Below, piece after piece: positions 16,802-26,136 of a stretch of 64,000 nucleotides of DNA (position 1 is its first letter; the number at the start of each line of letters is the position of its first letter). Source of the DNA: Devosia rhizoryzae (GTDB lineage Bacteria > Pseudomonadota > Alphaproteobacteria > Rhizobiales > Devosiaceae); the NCBI RefSeq assembly GCF_016698665.1, contig NZ_CP068046.1, positions 2,046,001 to 2,110,000 on the forward strand. Direction: 5' to 3'. A program made the position numbers and the translations under genes. The notes beneath the pieces are model-generated. The model ran no database searches. It was not told the DNA's origin and saw nothing but the letters and a program-made list of their open reading frames with translations.

Positions 16802-17677
16802 ATGAGCGTGACTGGTGGACCCAGGATCGGTGTCGCCTTGGGCGGTGGCTCAGCGCGCGGGCTGACGCACATTCCCTATATCGAAGCCATGGACGAGCTG
16901 GGGCTCAAGCCGTCGGTGATCGCCGGCACCTCGATCGGAGCGCTGATCGGGGCAGGCTGGGCCGCTGGCATGACCGGCAAAGAGCTGCGCGAATATAGTT
17001 TCGAAGTGCTGGGGACCCTGCGCACCATCGCCGGCAGGCTCTGGGCCTCGCATATGCGCCTGGGTGCCCTCCTCAAGAACGGCATTTCGATGCAGCTCGA
17101 CGCCACGCATATCGTCGATGCGTTCACCCCACCGAGCTTTCCCAAGGAGTTCAGGGACCTCAAGATCCCGCTTCATGTGGTGGCGACTGACTTTCAGAGC
17201 TGGCACCAGGTGGTGTTCAATTCCGGCCTGTTGCGGCCCGCGATCGCCGGATCGATCGCCATCCCCAGCCTGTTCAAGCCCGTCGTGCACAAGAACCATG
17301 TTCTGGTGGATGGCGGCGTGGTCAATCCATTGCCGCTCGACCAGGCGGATATCGACACCGATTTTCTGATCGGCATCGACGTCGTGGGCGACCCGTCCGT
17401 GGGGCTGAACCGTACCGATCACAAGGCGCTTGATCTCTGGTTCGGCTCGGCTGCGATCATGATGCATTCGCTCACCGCCCATATGATGGCCGCCTATCCG
17501 CCCGACATCTACGTGCGGCCACATGTGGCCAATTTCGGCGCCATGGAGTTCTGGCGCGTCAAAGAAATGCTGAGCCAGTCGGAAAGCGAGAAGGATCGCT
17601 TCAAGCATCTGGTGACGCACAGGATTGAAGCATATCTGCAAAACCAGGTCAGGCCGGTGGACAGCAAGGGCCTGTGA
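16802..17677 (+). CDS. Patatin-like phospholipase (RssA-type)
   Basis: A 291-residue patatin-family serine hydrolase. The oxyanion motif GGGSARG, the nucleophile elbow AGTSIGALIGAG and the DGG of the Ser-Asp dyad (LVDGGVVNPLPLD) are all present, so it should be an active lipid acyl hydrolase. No signal peptide is seen. The ATG at 16802 follows AGGCAGG; the frame stays open 78 codons further upstream into purD, but that part has no patatin similarity. The substrate is unknown. Confidence 0.85.
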   Translation: MSVTGGPRIGVALGGGSARGLTHIPYIEAMDELGLKPSVIAGTSIGALIGAGWAAGMTGKELREYSFEVLGTLRTIAGRLWASHMRLGALLKNGISMQLDATHIVDAFTPPSFPKEFRDLKIPLHVVATDFQSWHQVVFNSGLLRPAIAGSIAIPSLFKPVVHKNHVLVDGGVVNPLPLDQADIDTDFLIGIDVVGDPSVGLNRTDHKALDLWFGSAAIMMHSLTAHMMAAYPPDIYVRPHVANFGAMEFWRVKEMLSQSESEKDRFKHLVTHRIEAYLQNQVRPVDSKGL

Positions 17678-17724
17678 TCGCCCCCATGGTTGCCTCGCCC
17701 GCGCTCGCGTGATTCAAAGACAGC

Positions 17725-19581
17725 GTGGAAGCCATTGAGTCTTACGATCTGTTTTCGCCCCAGCGCCAGGAGCGGCCGACGCCGCTTGCCGTGCTGCGCG
17801 ACATCTTTGGGCACAAGGAATTCCGCGGGCAGCAGCACGAGGTGATCGACCATGTCGCCGGTGGCGGCGATGCCGTGGTGCTGTTTCCGACCGGCGCCGG
17901 CAAGTCGATGTGCTACCAGATCCCGGCTATCTGCCGGCGCGGTGTCGGCATCGTCGTTTCGCCGCTGATCGCCTTGATGCGGGACCAGGTCGAGGCGCTG
18001 AAACAAGCTGGCGTCGCCGCGGCGGCGCTCAATTCCTCGCTGTCGCAGGAAGAATCGGCCGAAGTGCGAGGCAAATTGCGGCGCGGCGAGCTCGATCTTC
18101 TTTATGTCGCGCCCGAGCGGGTGGCGACGCCGGGCTTTGCCAATATGCTCTCGGGCGCCGACATTTCGCTGTTCGCCATCGACGAGGCCCATTGCGTGTC
18201 GCAATGGGGGCACGATTTCCGGCCCGAATATCGCGAGCTGATCCACCTGGTCGAGCTCTTTCCGGGGGTGCCGCGCGTTGCGCTGACGGCGACGGCCGAT
18301 CCCACGACGCGCGAAGACATTATCGAGCGGCTGGGGCTCGAGCAGGCAAAGGTCTTTACCACCAGCTTTGACCGGCCCAACATTTCCTATTCCATCGTCG
18401 AGCGCGACAAGCCGCGCGAGCAGTTGCTCGACTTTCTTTCCGGCCATAAGGGCGAAAGCGGCATCGTTTATTGTCTCTCGCGCGCCAAGGTCGAGGACAC
18501 GGCCGAGTGGCTTTCGGCCAAGGGTATTCCCGCCCTGCCCTACCATGCCGGCCTTCCCGCCCATGTCCGCAGCGCCAACCAGGACGCATTTCTAAAGGAC
18601 GACAATATCTGCATGGTCGCGACCGTGGCCTTCGGCATGGGCATAGACAAGCCGGACGTGCGCTATGTCGCCCATATGGACCTGCCGGCCTCGATCGAAA
18701 GCTATTACCAGGAGACCGGCCGCGCCGGCCGCGACGGGCTGCCGTCGGATGCCTGGATGAGCTATGGCATGGCCGATGTCGTGCAACGCCGCCGCATGAT
18801 CGACGAGGGCAATGCGCCTGATGAGGTCAAGCGCCTCGAACACGGTAAGCTCAATGCGCTGCTCGGCGTCTGCGAAACCGCTTCCTGCCGCCGCCAGGCC
18901 ATACTCAGCCATTTCGGCGAGGCCTATGCCGGGGCTTGCGGCAATTGCGACACCTGCCGCTCGCCCGTGGAATCGTGGGACGGCACGGAAGCCGCGATCA
19001 AGGCCCTGGCCGCAATCTACCGGACTGGCCAGCGCTTCGGCGCGGCGCATGTGATCGATGTCCTGGTCGGCAAGGAAACCGAAAAAGTCACCCGCTTCGG
19101 GCACCAGAACCAGCCGGTCTTCGGCCAGGGCCGCGAACTCGATGCAAAAGCCTGGCAATCGGTTGTCCGGCAGATCACGGCCATGGGTCTGGTCGTCGTC
19201 GATCATGCCAATCACGGCGCGCTGACCCTGGGGGCGGATGCCCGGGCGGTGTTCAAGCGCGAGCGGCTCGTGACCTTGCGCAAGGATCGGCCGAAGAAAA
19301 GCGTCGAGGTCCGGCGATCGCTCGCCAATGCCGTCGTCGTGCCGGAGCATGCGCGGCCCTTGTTCGAAGCGCTGCGCGGCGAGCGCACCCGCATCGCCAA
19401 GGCACAGGGCGTGCCGCCCTACGTGATCTTTCACGACGCGACCCTGCGCGCCATGGCGCTGGCGGAACCGACGTATCCCCATGATATGCTGAACCTGCCC
19501 GGCGTCGGGCAAGGCAAGCTCGACCGCTATGGCGATGAATTTCTGGCCGTGGTGCGGCGGCATTTGGCGGAGGGCGCATGA
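17725..19581 (+). CDS. recQ: ATP-dependent DNA helicase RecQ
   Basis: A 618-residue RecQ helicase for recombination and fork repair. Domains in order: helicase core with Walker A (PTGAGKSMCYQIP), the DEAHCVSQWGHDFRPEY motif and motif VI (YQETGRAGRDG); the zinc-binding/RQC region with four cysteines (ETASCRR, GACGNCDTC); winged helix; and a C-terminal HRDC domain (VIFHDATLRAMA...LPGVGQGKLDRYG). The start is GTG at 17725. It is complete and lies 47 bases after the patatin gene. Confidence 0.97.
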   Translation: MEAIESYDLFSPQRQERPTPLAVLRDIFGHKEFRGQQHEVIDHVAGGGDAVVLFPTGAGKSMCYQIPAICRRGVGIVVSPLIALMRDQVEALKQAGVAAAALNSSLSQEESAEVRGKLRRGELDLLYVAPERVATPGFANMLSGADISLFAIDEAHCVSQWGHDFRPEYRELIHLVELFPGVPRVALTATADPTTREDIIERLGLEQAKVFTTSFDRPNISYSIVERDKPREQLLDFLSGHKGESGIVYCLSRAKVEDTAEWLSAKGIPALPYHAGLPAHVRSANQDAFLKDDNICMVATVAFGMGIDKPDVRYVAHMDLPASIESYYQETGRAGRDGLPSDAWMSYGMADVVQRRRMIDEGNAPDEVKRLEHGKLNALLGVCETASCRRQAILSHFGEAYAGACGNCDTCRSPVESWDGTEAAIKALAAIYRTGQRFGAAHVIDVLVGKETEKVTRFGHQNQPVFGQGRELDAKAWQSVVRQITAMGLVVVDHANHGALTLGADARAVFKRERLVTLRKDRPKKSVEVRRSLANAVVVPEHARPLFEALRGERTRIAKAQGVPPYVIFHDATLRAMALAEPTYPHDMLNLPGVGQGKLDRYGDEFLAVVRRHLAEGA

Positions 19582-19590
19582 GCAGGGCGA

Positions 19591-19711
19591 CACCCCCACC
19601 CGGCCTCCCCCTGCAGAAGGGGGAGGAGTCAGAACGGTGGTGTGTCACTGATTTTTGGCTATAACTGACGTGCTCCTCCCCCTTCTTCAGGGGGAGGTTG
19701 GGTGGGGGTCT
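19591..19711. repeat. Interspersed palindromic repeat, family C, copy 3
   Basis: A 121-bp element with outer arms CACCCCCACCC...GGGTGGGGGTC and inner palindromes CTCCCCCTGCAGAAGGGGGA and CTCCCCCTTCTTCAGGGGGA. It is nearly the same as 11951-12055 outside a diverged AT-richer centre (ATTTTTGGCTATAACTGA). It lies between recQ and the DUF1624 gene. Confidence 0.85.
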
Positions 19712-19743
19712 GTCGCACAGAGCCGCCAGACGAGGGGCGAAGT

Positions 19744-20724
19744 TTGACCGAGACCACCAATTCGAAGCGCCCGCGCCTCCTCATTGTCGACATCGCCCGC
19801 GGCGTTGCCATCATCGCCATGGCGATCTACCACCTTTCCTGGGACGTATCCTTTTACCGCTTCATCCCGGTGGATGTCGGCTTCGACCCGGGCTGGGTCC
19901 TCTTCGCGCGGACCATCCTGTCCGCCTTCATGTTCCTGGTCGGCGTTGGGCTGGTGCTGGGGCATGGCGATGGCGTGCGCTGGCCTTCCTTCTGGAAGCG
20001 CTGGGCTTTCGTGGTCGGCGGCGCGCTGATCATCACGGTTTCGACCTGGTTCACCTTCACCGAAAGCTTTGTTTATTTTGGCGTGCTGCATGCGATTGCA
20101 GCGACGAGCCTCCTCGCGCTGCCATTCCTTGTCACGCCGCTTTGGCTGACGGGGCTGGTGGCGGCCGTGATCATCGCCCTGCCCTTCTTTCTTACAGACC
20201 CGCTCTTTAACGAGCGCATCTTTTCCTGGCTCGGCTTCTGGGTCGTGCCGCCGCCCACCAACGACCTCGTGCCGCTTTTCCCCTGGCTTGGCGTCGTGCT
20301 GCTGGGCGTGCTTGCCATGCGGATTGTTCGGCAAACCGCATGGCTCGGAAAACTCGCAGCCATCCAGCCGCGCAACCGCTTGGCGGGAACCCTCGCCTGG
20401 ATGGGGCGGTGGAGCCTCGTCATCTACCTTGTGCACCAGCCGCTGCTGCTCGCGATCATCATGCCGCTGTCGATGGCCATGGGCACGCAGGAGGCGGGCC
20501 GCGAGATCGACTTCCTCCGCTCCTGCCAATCGAGCTGCGAAGCCTCGGGCACGACGGCTGCGCTTTGCGCCACCTATTGCCAGTGCGGGCTTGAAGGCAT
20601 CGAGCGTGACGATCTCTGGGAGCAGGTGTTTACCGGGATCGTTACGGCCGAAGATCAGGCGACGCTCGATCGCAATAATCGGCAGTGCTCACAGCTAATC
20701 TACCCCGACCTAACCGCCGACTAA
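19744..20724 (+). CDS. DUF1624 membrane acyltransferase-like protein with Cys-rich tail
   Basis: A 326-residue inner-membrane protein of the DUF1624/heparan-alpha-glucosaminide N-acetyltransferase-like family. It starts with the family entry RLLIVDIARGVAIIAMAIYH and has about eight helices, then ends in a soluble region of about 75 residues. That tail holds six cysteines in a C-x3-C (CQSSC), C-x3-C-x-C (CATYCQC) pattern plus one near the end (RQCS). The tail is unusual and could form disulfides or bind metal in the periplasm. The start is TTG at 19744 after an AGGGGCGAAG site. It converges on the next gene with a 4-base stop overlap. Confidence 0.78.
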   Translation: MTETTNSKRPRLLIVDIARGVAIIAMAIYHLSWDVSFYRFIPVDVGFDPGWVLFARTILSAFMFLVGVGLVLGHGDGVRWPSFWKRWAFVVGGALIITVSTWFTFTESFVYFGVLHAIAATSLLALPFLVTPLWLTGLVAAVIIALPFFLTDPLFNERIFSWLGFWVVPPPTNDLVPLFPWLGVVLLGVLAMRIVRQTAWLGKLAAIQPRNRLAGTLAWMGRWSLVIYLVHQPLLLAIIMPLSMAMGTQEAGREIDFLRSCQSSCEASGTTAALCATYCQCGLEGIERDDLWEQVFTGIVTAEDQATLDRNNRQCSQLIYPDLTAD

Positions 20725-21989
20725 TCTGCGAAATAAGTCATGGCCTCCGGCGTCAGCAGGTCGCCCAGCTCGGCGAGGGGCATTGAGAAGAGGTCGCCGT
20801 TGCAGACGCCGATGACGTGCGGAAAGCCGCTGCCGGTGAAAACAACGTTTGGGCCCTCTTCGAAGCGGAAATCGAGCTGGCCGCGGATGGCGTCTTCGCT
20901 GTAGCAGGCTTCGTCGAGCTCGGGATCGTCGGTGGCGAGCTCCGGCGGCAGGTGCTCGCGCACGAAGGCGATCAGCGCGTCATCGGGCTGCCAGATGATC
21001 TCGTCGGGATTGGCGCGGGCGGTTTCGAGATCGACGACGTTGTCTTCGAAATCGACGGGGACCCAGCCCAAAAAAATGCGCGAGAAGTCGAGCAGACCGC
21101 CGGTTTGGGCATCGAAGGTGTAGCTGTCGATGTGATTGTAGGGATGGGCGCCGCCGCAAAAAAGGCTTCCCGCCTGATACCAGCTAACAAGGCGCGGGCT
21201 GGCATAGGTGAGGACGACGTTTTCTTCGTTATAGCCGCCGAGCGAAGCCTGATCGAGGCTCCATTCGTTGGCGCCGAAGCCGACATAGCCCGACGAGAGG
21301 CAATCGAGCGCCGAGATGGATAGGCCCGCATGCTCGTTACCAAGAATAGCCTCGATCGGGGCGGCATCGGCCCGGGTGACGAAGCTGAGGACATGGGGAA
21401 AGGCAAACTCGGTGCGCGGATCGATCTTCATCGAGACGACGGCATCGCCGAGCACGAAACGCCTGTCCTCGACCAAAGGTCCATCAGCCACCGCAAGTTC
21501 ATATGGGACCTTGGCCGGGTCCAACGGGCCGACATCGGCAAAAAGGCTATCGTAGATGTTTTCGCGCAGGGCGATGGTTGTCGCCTCGCCGGATAAGGAA
21601 CGGCGGCCGATTTCCTCCGCGGCGATGGCCTGCTCCTTGCTCTTGCCGGTGCCGCTCCGCGTGCCGGTGAGGGTCGAGCCGTCCAGCGTCAGCTGCCACT
21701 CGGCGACGGTGGGCACGCCGGTGACGGTGCCGTCGTCTGCAAAGGTGCAGATGTCAGGGGTGCAGAGCCCTTCTTCGCTTAAGAGAAAGCTCGTGTCGGT
21801 GTTCGCCTCGGACCGGAGCGGCACGGATTTGCCTTCATCCATGAAGGCGAAGCGACCAACGACGGGGCCGTCGCTCGGCTCGGTCAGTTCGATGACGACG
21901 TCGCGGCTGCCGACGGTGCCGCGATAGGTGACGGCATCGGCAAGGGCGGGCGTGGCGAGGAGGGGCAGGAGAGCAAGGGCGAGGCGCAT
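20721..21989 (-). CDS. Secreted protein with DUF3298-like C-terminal region
   Basis: A 422-residue exported protein of unknown function. A signal peptide is clear (RLALALLPLLATPALA). The middle has VSMKIDPRTEFAFPHVL and the C-terminal part has FCGGAHPYNHIDSYTFDA followed by QTGGLLDFSRIF, a pattern seen in DUF3298-type domains (as in RsiV and PdaC). Such domains bind or modify envelope targets in other bacteria; here the role is unknown. It has five cysteines. I start at the ATG of the signal peptide (21989), not at an ATG 16 codons upstream. It converges with the DUF1624 gene. Confidence 0.7.
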   Translation of the reverse strand: MRLALALLPLLATPALADAVTYRGTVGSRDVVIELTEPSDGPVVGRFAFMDEGKSVPLRSEANTDTSFLLSEEGLCTPDICTFADDGTVTGVPTVAEWQLTLDGSTLTGTRSGTGKSKEQAIAAEEIGRRSLSGEATTIALRENIYDSLFADVGPLDPAKVPYELAVADGPLVEDRRFVLGDAVVSMKIDPRTEFAFPHVLSFVTRADAAPIEAILGNEHAGLSISALDCLSSGYVGFGANEWSLDQASLGGYNEENVVLTYASPRLVSWYQAGSLFCGGAHPYNHIDSYTFDAQTGGLLDFSRIFLGWVPVDFEDNVVDLETARANPDEIIWQPDDALIAFVREHLPPELATDDPELDEACYSEDAIRGQLDFRFEEGPNVVFTGSGFPHVIGVCNGDLFSMPLAELGDLLTPEAMTYFAD

Positions 21990-22061
21990 GGATGGCTCCG
22001 GAGGACGGGCCACCCTAGCATGCCTTTGTGCGTACAATCAGAGATTGCGTCCCACCCACGA

Positions 22062-22131
22062 TGTCATCCCCGCGCAGGCGGGGATCCATCCTGAGATCTC
22101 AAGATGGGCCCCGGCCTTCGCCGGGGTGACA
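22062..22131. repeat. Interspersed palindromic repeat, family B, copy 2
   Basis: A 70-bp copy of the element at 5201-5271: TGTCATCCCCGCGCAGGCGG at one end, TGGGCCCCGG in the centre and CGCCGGGGTGACA at the other. It lies between a secreted-protein gene and an ABC transporter gene. Confidence 0.85.
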
Positions 22132-22149
22132 GCCGGTGGTTGCGGCAAG

Positions 22150-24048
22150 CTAAGTGCTCGCTGCCCTGGCATTTGCCTGCGTTACGAGCTCATCGGGAAT
22201 GTCGTCGAAGCTGGCGTAATTCATGTTGTAGAGGCGCGAATAAAGGCCGCCCAGTTCCATGAGCTGGTCGTGGTTACCTTCCTCGATCTTCTCGCCATTC
22301 TGCAGCACGATAATGCGGTCGGCGCCGCGAATGGTGGCAAGACGGTGGGCGATCACCATGCCGGTGCGGCCTTCGAGCAGGATTTCGAGCGCCTTCTGGA
22401 TCTGCCGCTCGGTATAGCTGTCGATATTGGCGGTGGCTTCGTCGAGAACGAGGATCTTGGCGTCGGCGACGAGGGCGCGCGCAAAGCTCAGGAGCTGGCG
22501 CTGGCCGAGCGACAGGTTGGAGCCGCGCTGTTCGAGGATTGTGTCGTAGCCATTGCGGAAGCGGGAGATGAAGTCGTGCGCGCCAACCGCCTTGGCGGCG
22601 GCGATGACGTCGTCGAGCGTGGCGGACTGCTTGTTGTAGCGGATGTTCTCATAGATTGTGCCGGTGAAAAGGAACGGCTCCTGCAGCACCATGGCGACCT
22701 GTTCGCCCAGCGATTCCTGGGTGACGTTGCGCACATCGTGGCCGCCGACAAGGACGGCCCCGCCCTGCACTTCGTAGAAGCGGTGGACCAGGGACATGGC
22801 GCTGGTCTTGCCCGATCCGGTCGGACCCACCAGGGCGACGGTTTCGCCCGGATTGACGCGGAAGGACACGTTTTTCAGCACCGGGCGCGCCGGGTCATAG
22901 CCGAAGGTCACGTCGTTGAAGGCGACCGAGCCGTCCATGTCGGAGGTGAGGACAACGGCGCCGGGCTTGTCGTCGATCACCACGGGCAGGTCGAGCACTT
23001 CGGTGATGCGGCGACCCGAGGTCATCGCGCGCTGCATGATCGAATATTGCATGGTCAGCGAGCGGATCGGGTCGAAGAAACGCTGGATGTAGAAGAGGAA
23101 GGCGACGATGACGCCGACCTGCAGCGATCCATTGAGCACCAGCGAGCCGCCCACCACGATGACCGTGGCCATGGAGATGCCGGTGAGAGAGTCGACGATC
23201 GGCACCATGACCTGGGCGAACTTCGAGCCGGTCAGCTGGGTGCGGAGGTTGTCATAAGCCTTGTCGTCGTAGAGGTCGAAATTGACCTTCTGGCGATCAA
23301 GGTTCTGCACGGTGCGAACGCCATTGATGCCTTCGGCCATGGCGCCGGCGGTCAGCGAATTGGTTTCATGCGCCGCCCAGAAGGCGCGCTTGGCCGGCGG
23401 CAGCCAGAAGATGCGGATGATAAAAAGGATCGGCATGGTGATCAGCGTCAGGAGGCCAAGCCAGGGGTCGAGGCTGAGCAAGACCATGATGATGCCGAAG
23501 AGAAGGACGATGTCGCCGACCGAAACCACCGAGGTTTCGAGAAATTCCTGCATAGAATTGACGTCGCCCTGAAGCCGGCTCATCAGGCGGCCGACTTCGG
23601 TCTTGTCCATGAAGCTTAGCGAGACGCGCTGCAGCTGCGCGAACATGGCGCGGCGCATGTCGAAGAGGACGTTCTCGGCCACTTGACCAACTTGCGATTC
23701 CTGGATCCAGGATGCGGCGAAGTTGACGGTGATAACGACCGCAAAGGCGATGATGGCACGCAGCAGATTTGTGGTGTCGCCGCCCGCCACAAGAGCCGTG
23801 TCGATGGCATTGCCGATGATCAGCGGGATGGCGAGCTGGGTGGCGGTAAAGATCAGGACGGCAGCAACCGACAGGTAGATCTTATGCCGGTAGGGGTGGA
23901 CGTAGGCCCAGATGCGGCGCACCGTTTGCGGATCATAGGCCTTGCCGAAGACCTCTTCCTCGATGCGGTGCGAGCCGACCGAGGCGCGCGGCGGGCGCTG
24001 ACCGGGAAAGGCTGCGGCCTCGCGTTCGTCTTCTTCCATAACGCTCAT
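22150..24048 (-). CDS. ABC exporter half-transporter, canonical Walker B subunit
   Basis: A 632-residue fusion of six membrane helices (about residues 55-340) and a nucleotide-binding domain, of the MsbA/BmrA multidrug and lipid exporter class. Walker A is GPTGSGKTS, Walker B is ILVLDEATANID with the catalytic Glu, and the H-loop is VIAHRLA. The ABC signature is non-standard: LSLGQRQLLS in place of LSGGQ. Its start overlaps the end of the upstream half-transporter by 4 bases (ATGA), and the two should form a heterodimer with one degenerate ATP site. The substrate cannot be told from sequence. Confidence 0.9.
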   Translation of the reverse strand: MSVMEEDEREAAAFPGQRPPRASVGSHRIEEEVFGKAYDPQTVRRIWAYVHPYRHKIYLSVAAVLIFTATQLAIPLIIGNAIDTALVAGGDTTNLLRAIIAFAVVITVNFAASWIQESQVGQVAENVLFDMRRAMFAQLQRVSLSFMDKTEVGRLMSRLQGDVNSMQEFLETSVVSVGDIVLLFGIIMVLLSLDPWLGLLTLITMPILFIIRIFWLPPAKRAFWAAHETNSLTAGAMAEGINGVRTVQNLDRQKVNFDLYDDKAYDNLRTQLTGSKFAQVMVPIVDSLTGISMATVIVVGGSLVLNGSLQVGVIVAFLFYIQRFFDPIRSLTMQYSIMQRAMTSGRRITEVLDLPVVIDDKPGAVVLTSDMDGSVAFNDVTFGYDPARPVLKNVSFRVNPGETVALVGPTGSGKTSAMSLVHRFYEVQGGAVLVGGHDVRNVTQESLGEQVAMVLQEPFLFTGTIYENIRYNKQSATLDDVIAAAKAVGAHDFISRFRNGYDTILEQRGSNLSLGQRQLLSFARALVADAKILVLDEATANIDSYTERQIQKALEILLEGRTGMVIAHRLATIRGADRIIVLQNGEKIEEGNHDQLMELGGLYSRLYNMNYASFDDIPDELVTQANARAAST

Positions 24049-25892
24049 TCCGCAGCCTCCAGGTCGTCGGCCGGCCGGGTCTGGAGATCGTAAAGTGCGC
24101 GGTACTTGCCGCCGCGTTCCAGAAGTTCGGCATGCGAGCCCTGTTCAACGATACGGCCGTCTTCGAGGAAGAGAATGAAATCGGCATGCATCAACGAAGA
24201 GAGGCGGTGGGCGATCACAAGCGTGACGCGGTCCTTGGCATAGCGGCGGATGGCGGAGCGGATGCGGTGCTCGGTGCCCGCGTCGATGGCAGCCGTGGAA
24301 TCATCGAACACCATCACCGCCGGCTTCAGAACCAAGGAGCGGGCGATGGACAGGCGCTGGCGCTGGCCGCCGGAAAGGGAGACGCCGCGCTCGCCGACAA
24401 CGGTGCTGTAATCGGCCGGCAGGCCCATGATGTAGTTATGGAGCTGGGCGCTTTCGGCAGCGCGCTCGATCTTGCGTTCCTTGGCCCAGGGGTCACCATA
24501 GGCGATGTTGTTTTCGATAGTGGTGGTGAAAAGAAACGTGTCCTGCTGCACCACGGCAACCGAGCGGCGGAGCGACTGCAGCGTGACGTCCCGCACGTCC
24601 TGCCCGTCGATGAGGATGCGCCCGGCGGTCACGTCGTAAAAGCGCGGGATCAGGTGGGCGAGGGTCGATTTGCCTGAACCCGGCGCGCCGACGATGCCGA
24701 TGGTCTGGCCGGCATGGGCTTCGAAGCTGATGCCGTTGAGCGTGGGGTGCGAAGCGCCAGGATAGGTGAAGTGAACGTCTTCGAAGCGCAGCGTGCCCTC
24801 CTTGACCTTGAGTGGTGCCGCTTCCGGCTTGCTTTCGATGTCAATGGGCGCATCGAGGAAAGCGAAGAAACGGGTGCCGCAAGTGGAGGCGCGAGCGAAG
24901 GAATTGACCATGAGGCCGAGCTGGCGCACCGGCATCTGCAGGATGGTCATGAAGGTCAGGAAAGAAGCGAGCGTGCCGACGCTCATTTCACCGGCGATGA
25001 CCTTGACCCCACCGAACCAGAGCACGAGGCCCATGGCGGCGAAGAAGGAGAAGGTCATCATCGAGGTGTTCTTGACGCGAACCAGCACGCGCTGATGCGC
25101 AAGTTCAAGCGCCGACTTGGAGGCCGTTTCGAATTTTTCGAGCTCATGCTTCTGGCCGGAGAAGGCACGGACGACGCGAATGCCGCCGAGATTTTCTTCC
25201 ATGACGCGGGTGAGAACGGAGAGGCGTTCCTGCAGCACCAGCCAGGTCTTGCGCAGGGTCAACTGAGCGACAGAAGAGCGCCAGGCGACGAAAGGCACGA
25301 AGCTCAGGGCCAGGAGGCCGAGCAGGACATCGGTGCTCAAGAGCATATAGGCGCCAACCCCGATCAGCACCGTCAGCAGAATGGTGCGGATGAAGCCGGT
25401 CGAAAAGAACATGCGCAGGCCATCGAGATCGAGGAGGCCCAGGGTGATCAGATCGCCCGAATGCATGCGGTCGTGGTAGGAATAGGAGAGACGCTGGACC
25501 TTGTCGTAGAAGGCGAGGCGCAGTTCGTAGCCGACATGGTGGCCCACCGCTTCCGAGTAAAAGTTCTGCACCAGGGTGAAAAGACCGCGCGCGACGGAGA
25601 CAATCAGCAGCGTCAGGGCGGTCCAGATCAGCGCCTGTTGTGCACCTTCTCCCGCCACGGTCAGCGTTGTCTGCGCCTGATCGACAGCGTGCCCGAGCAG
25701 GCGCGGGATCATCAGCTGCAGACCCGAGGCGATGATCGTGGCGCCGATGGCCAAGCTCGCCTGCCAGTAGTGGCGCAGCGAATAGGCGGTGATACGCCTG
25801 AGCGGGCTTTGTCCCCTGCCCCGATGGGCGGCGGCGACATGGGCAAGTGCATCGCCGCGTGAACGATCGCGGCCAGCCTTGAGCGTGATCAA
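24045..25892 (-). CDS. ABC exporter half-transporter, degenerate Walker B subunit
   Basis: A 615-residue half-transporter (six helices, about residues 45-310, then the ATPase domain). Walker A is GAPGSGKST and the signature LSGGQRQRLS is canonical, but Walker B reads VMVFDDSTAAID: the catalytic Glu is Asp. Together with the LSLGQ of its partner this makes one consensus and one degenerate ATP site, as in heterodimeric exporters such as TM287/288. The start is uncertain. I use the TTG at 25892; an ATG 28 codons upstream is in frame, but its extension looks non-coding. An AT-richer gap separates it from the TSUP gene. Confidence 0.85.
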   Translation of the reverse strand: MITLKAGRDRSRGDALAHVAAAHRGRGQSPLRRITAYSLRHYWQASLAIGATIIASGLQLMIPRLLGHAVDQAQTTLTVAGEGAQQALIWTALTLLIVSVARGLFTLVQNFYSEAVGHHVGYELRLAFYDKVQRLSYSYHDRMHSGDLITLGLLDLDGLRMFFSTGFIRTILLTVLIGVGAYMLLSTDVLLGLLALSFVPFVAWRSSVAQLTLRKTWLVLQERLSVLTRVMEENLGGIRVVRAFSGQKHELEKFETASKSALELAHQRVLVRVKNTSMMTFSFFAAMGLVLWFGGVKVIAGEMSVGTLASFLTFMTILQMPVRQLGLMVNSFARASTCGTRFFAFLDAPIDIESKPEAAPLKVKEGTLRFEDVHFTYPGASHPTLNGISFEAHAGQTIGIVGAPGSGKSTLAHLIPRFYDVTAGRILIDGQDVRDVTLQSLRRSVAVVQQDTFLFTTTIENNIAYGDPWAKERKIERAAESAQLHNYIMGLPADYSTVVGERGVSLSGGQRQRLSIARSLVLKPAVMVFDDSTAAIDAGTEHRIRSAIRRYAKDRVTLVIAHRLSSLMHADFILFLEDGRIVEQGSHAELLERGGKYRALYDLQTRPADDLEAAE

Positions 25893-26136
25893 GGAACTAT
25901 CCAGACATAAATTGTGGAGCCCGAGGGGAAGGCGGGAGAACCGTCGGCCGGCGATCGGGCAAATCAAAACTCGCAACTGTCATAAAAGAGCGATTGCGTC
26001 TGCCATTCAAGATGAAAAGTGGGGAAAGATCGGCCTCGGCGCGTGCAACCTTTTCGGCTGTGGTGCGCCGCTCCCAGCATGGCCCCTTGCTTAAGTCGCG
26101 GTAGCGCTTTGCCCTGGCAAGGCGCATGGGAGGTCC

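Noticed and set aside
21928..23619. An open frame of about 560 codons on the plus strand opposite an ABC transporter gene
   Set aside because: Antisense to a canonical ABC exporter with intact motifs; its product is low-complexity and unlike any family.
24045..25976. Start of the first ABC half-transporter at the ATG at 25976
   Set aside because: The extra 28 residues have no family resemblance and unusual codon use; a start near 25892 fits better, although no strong ribosome site confirms it.
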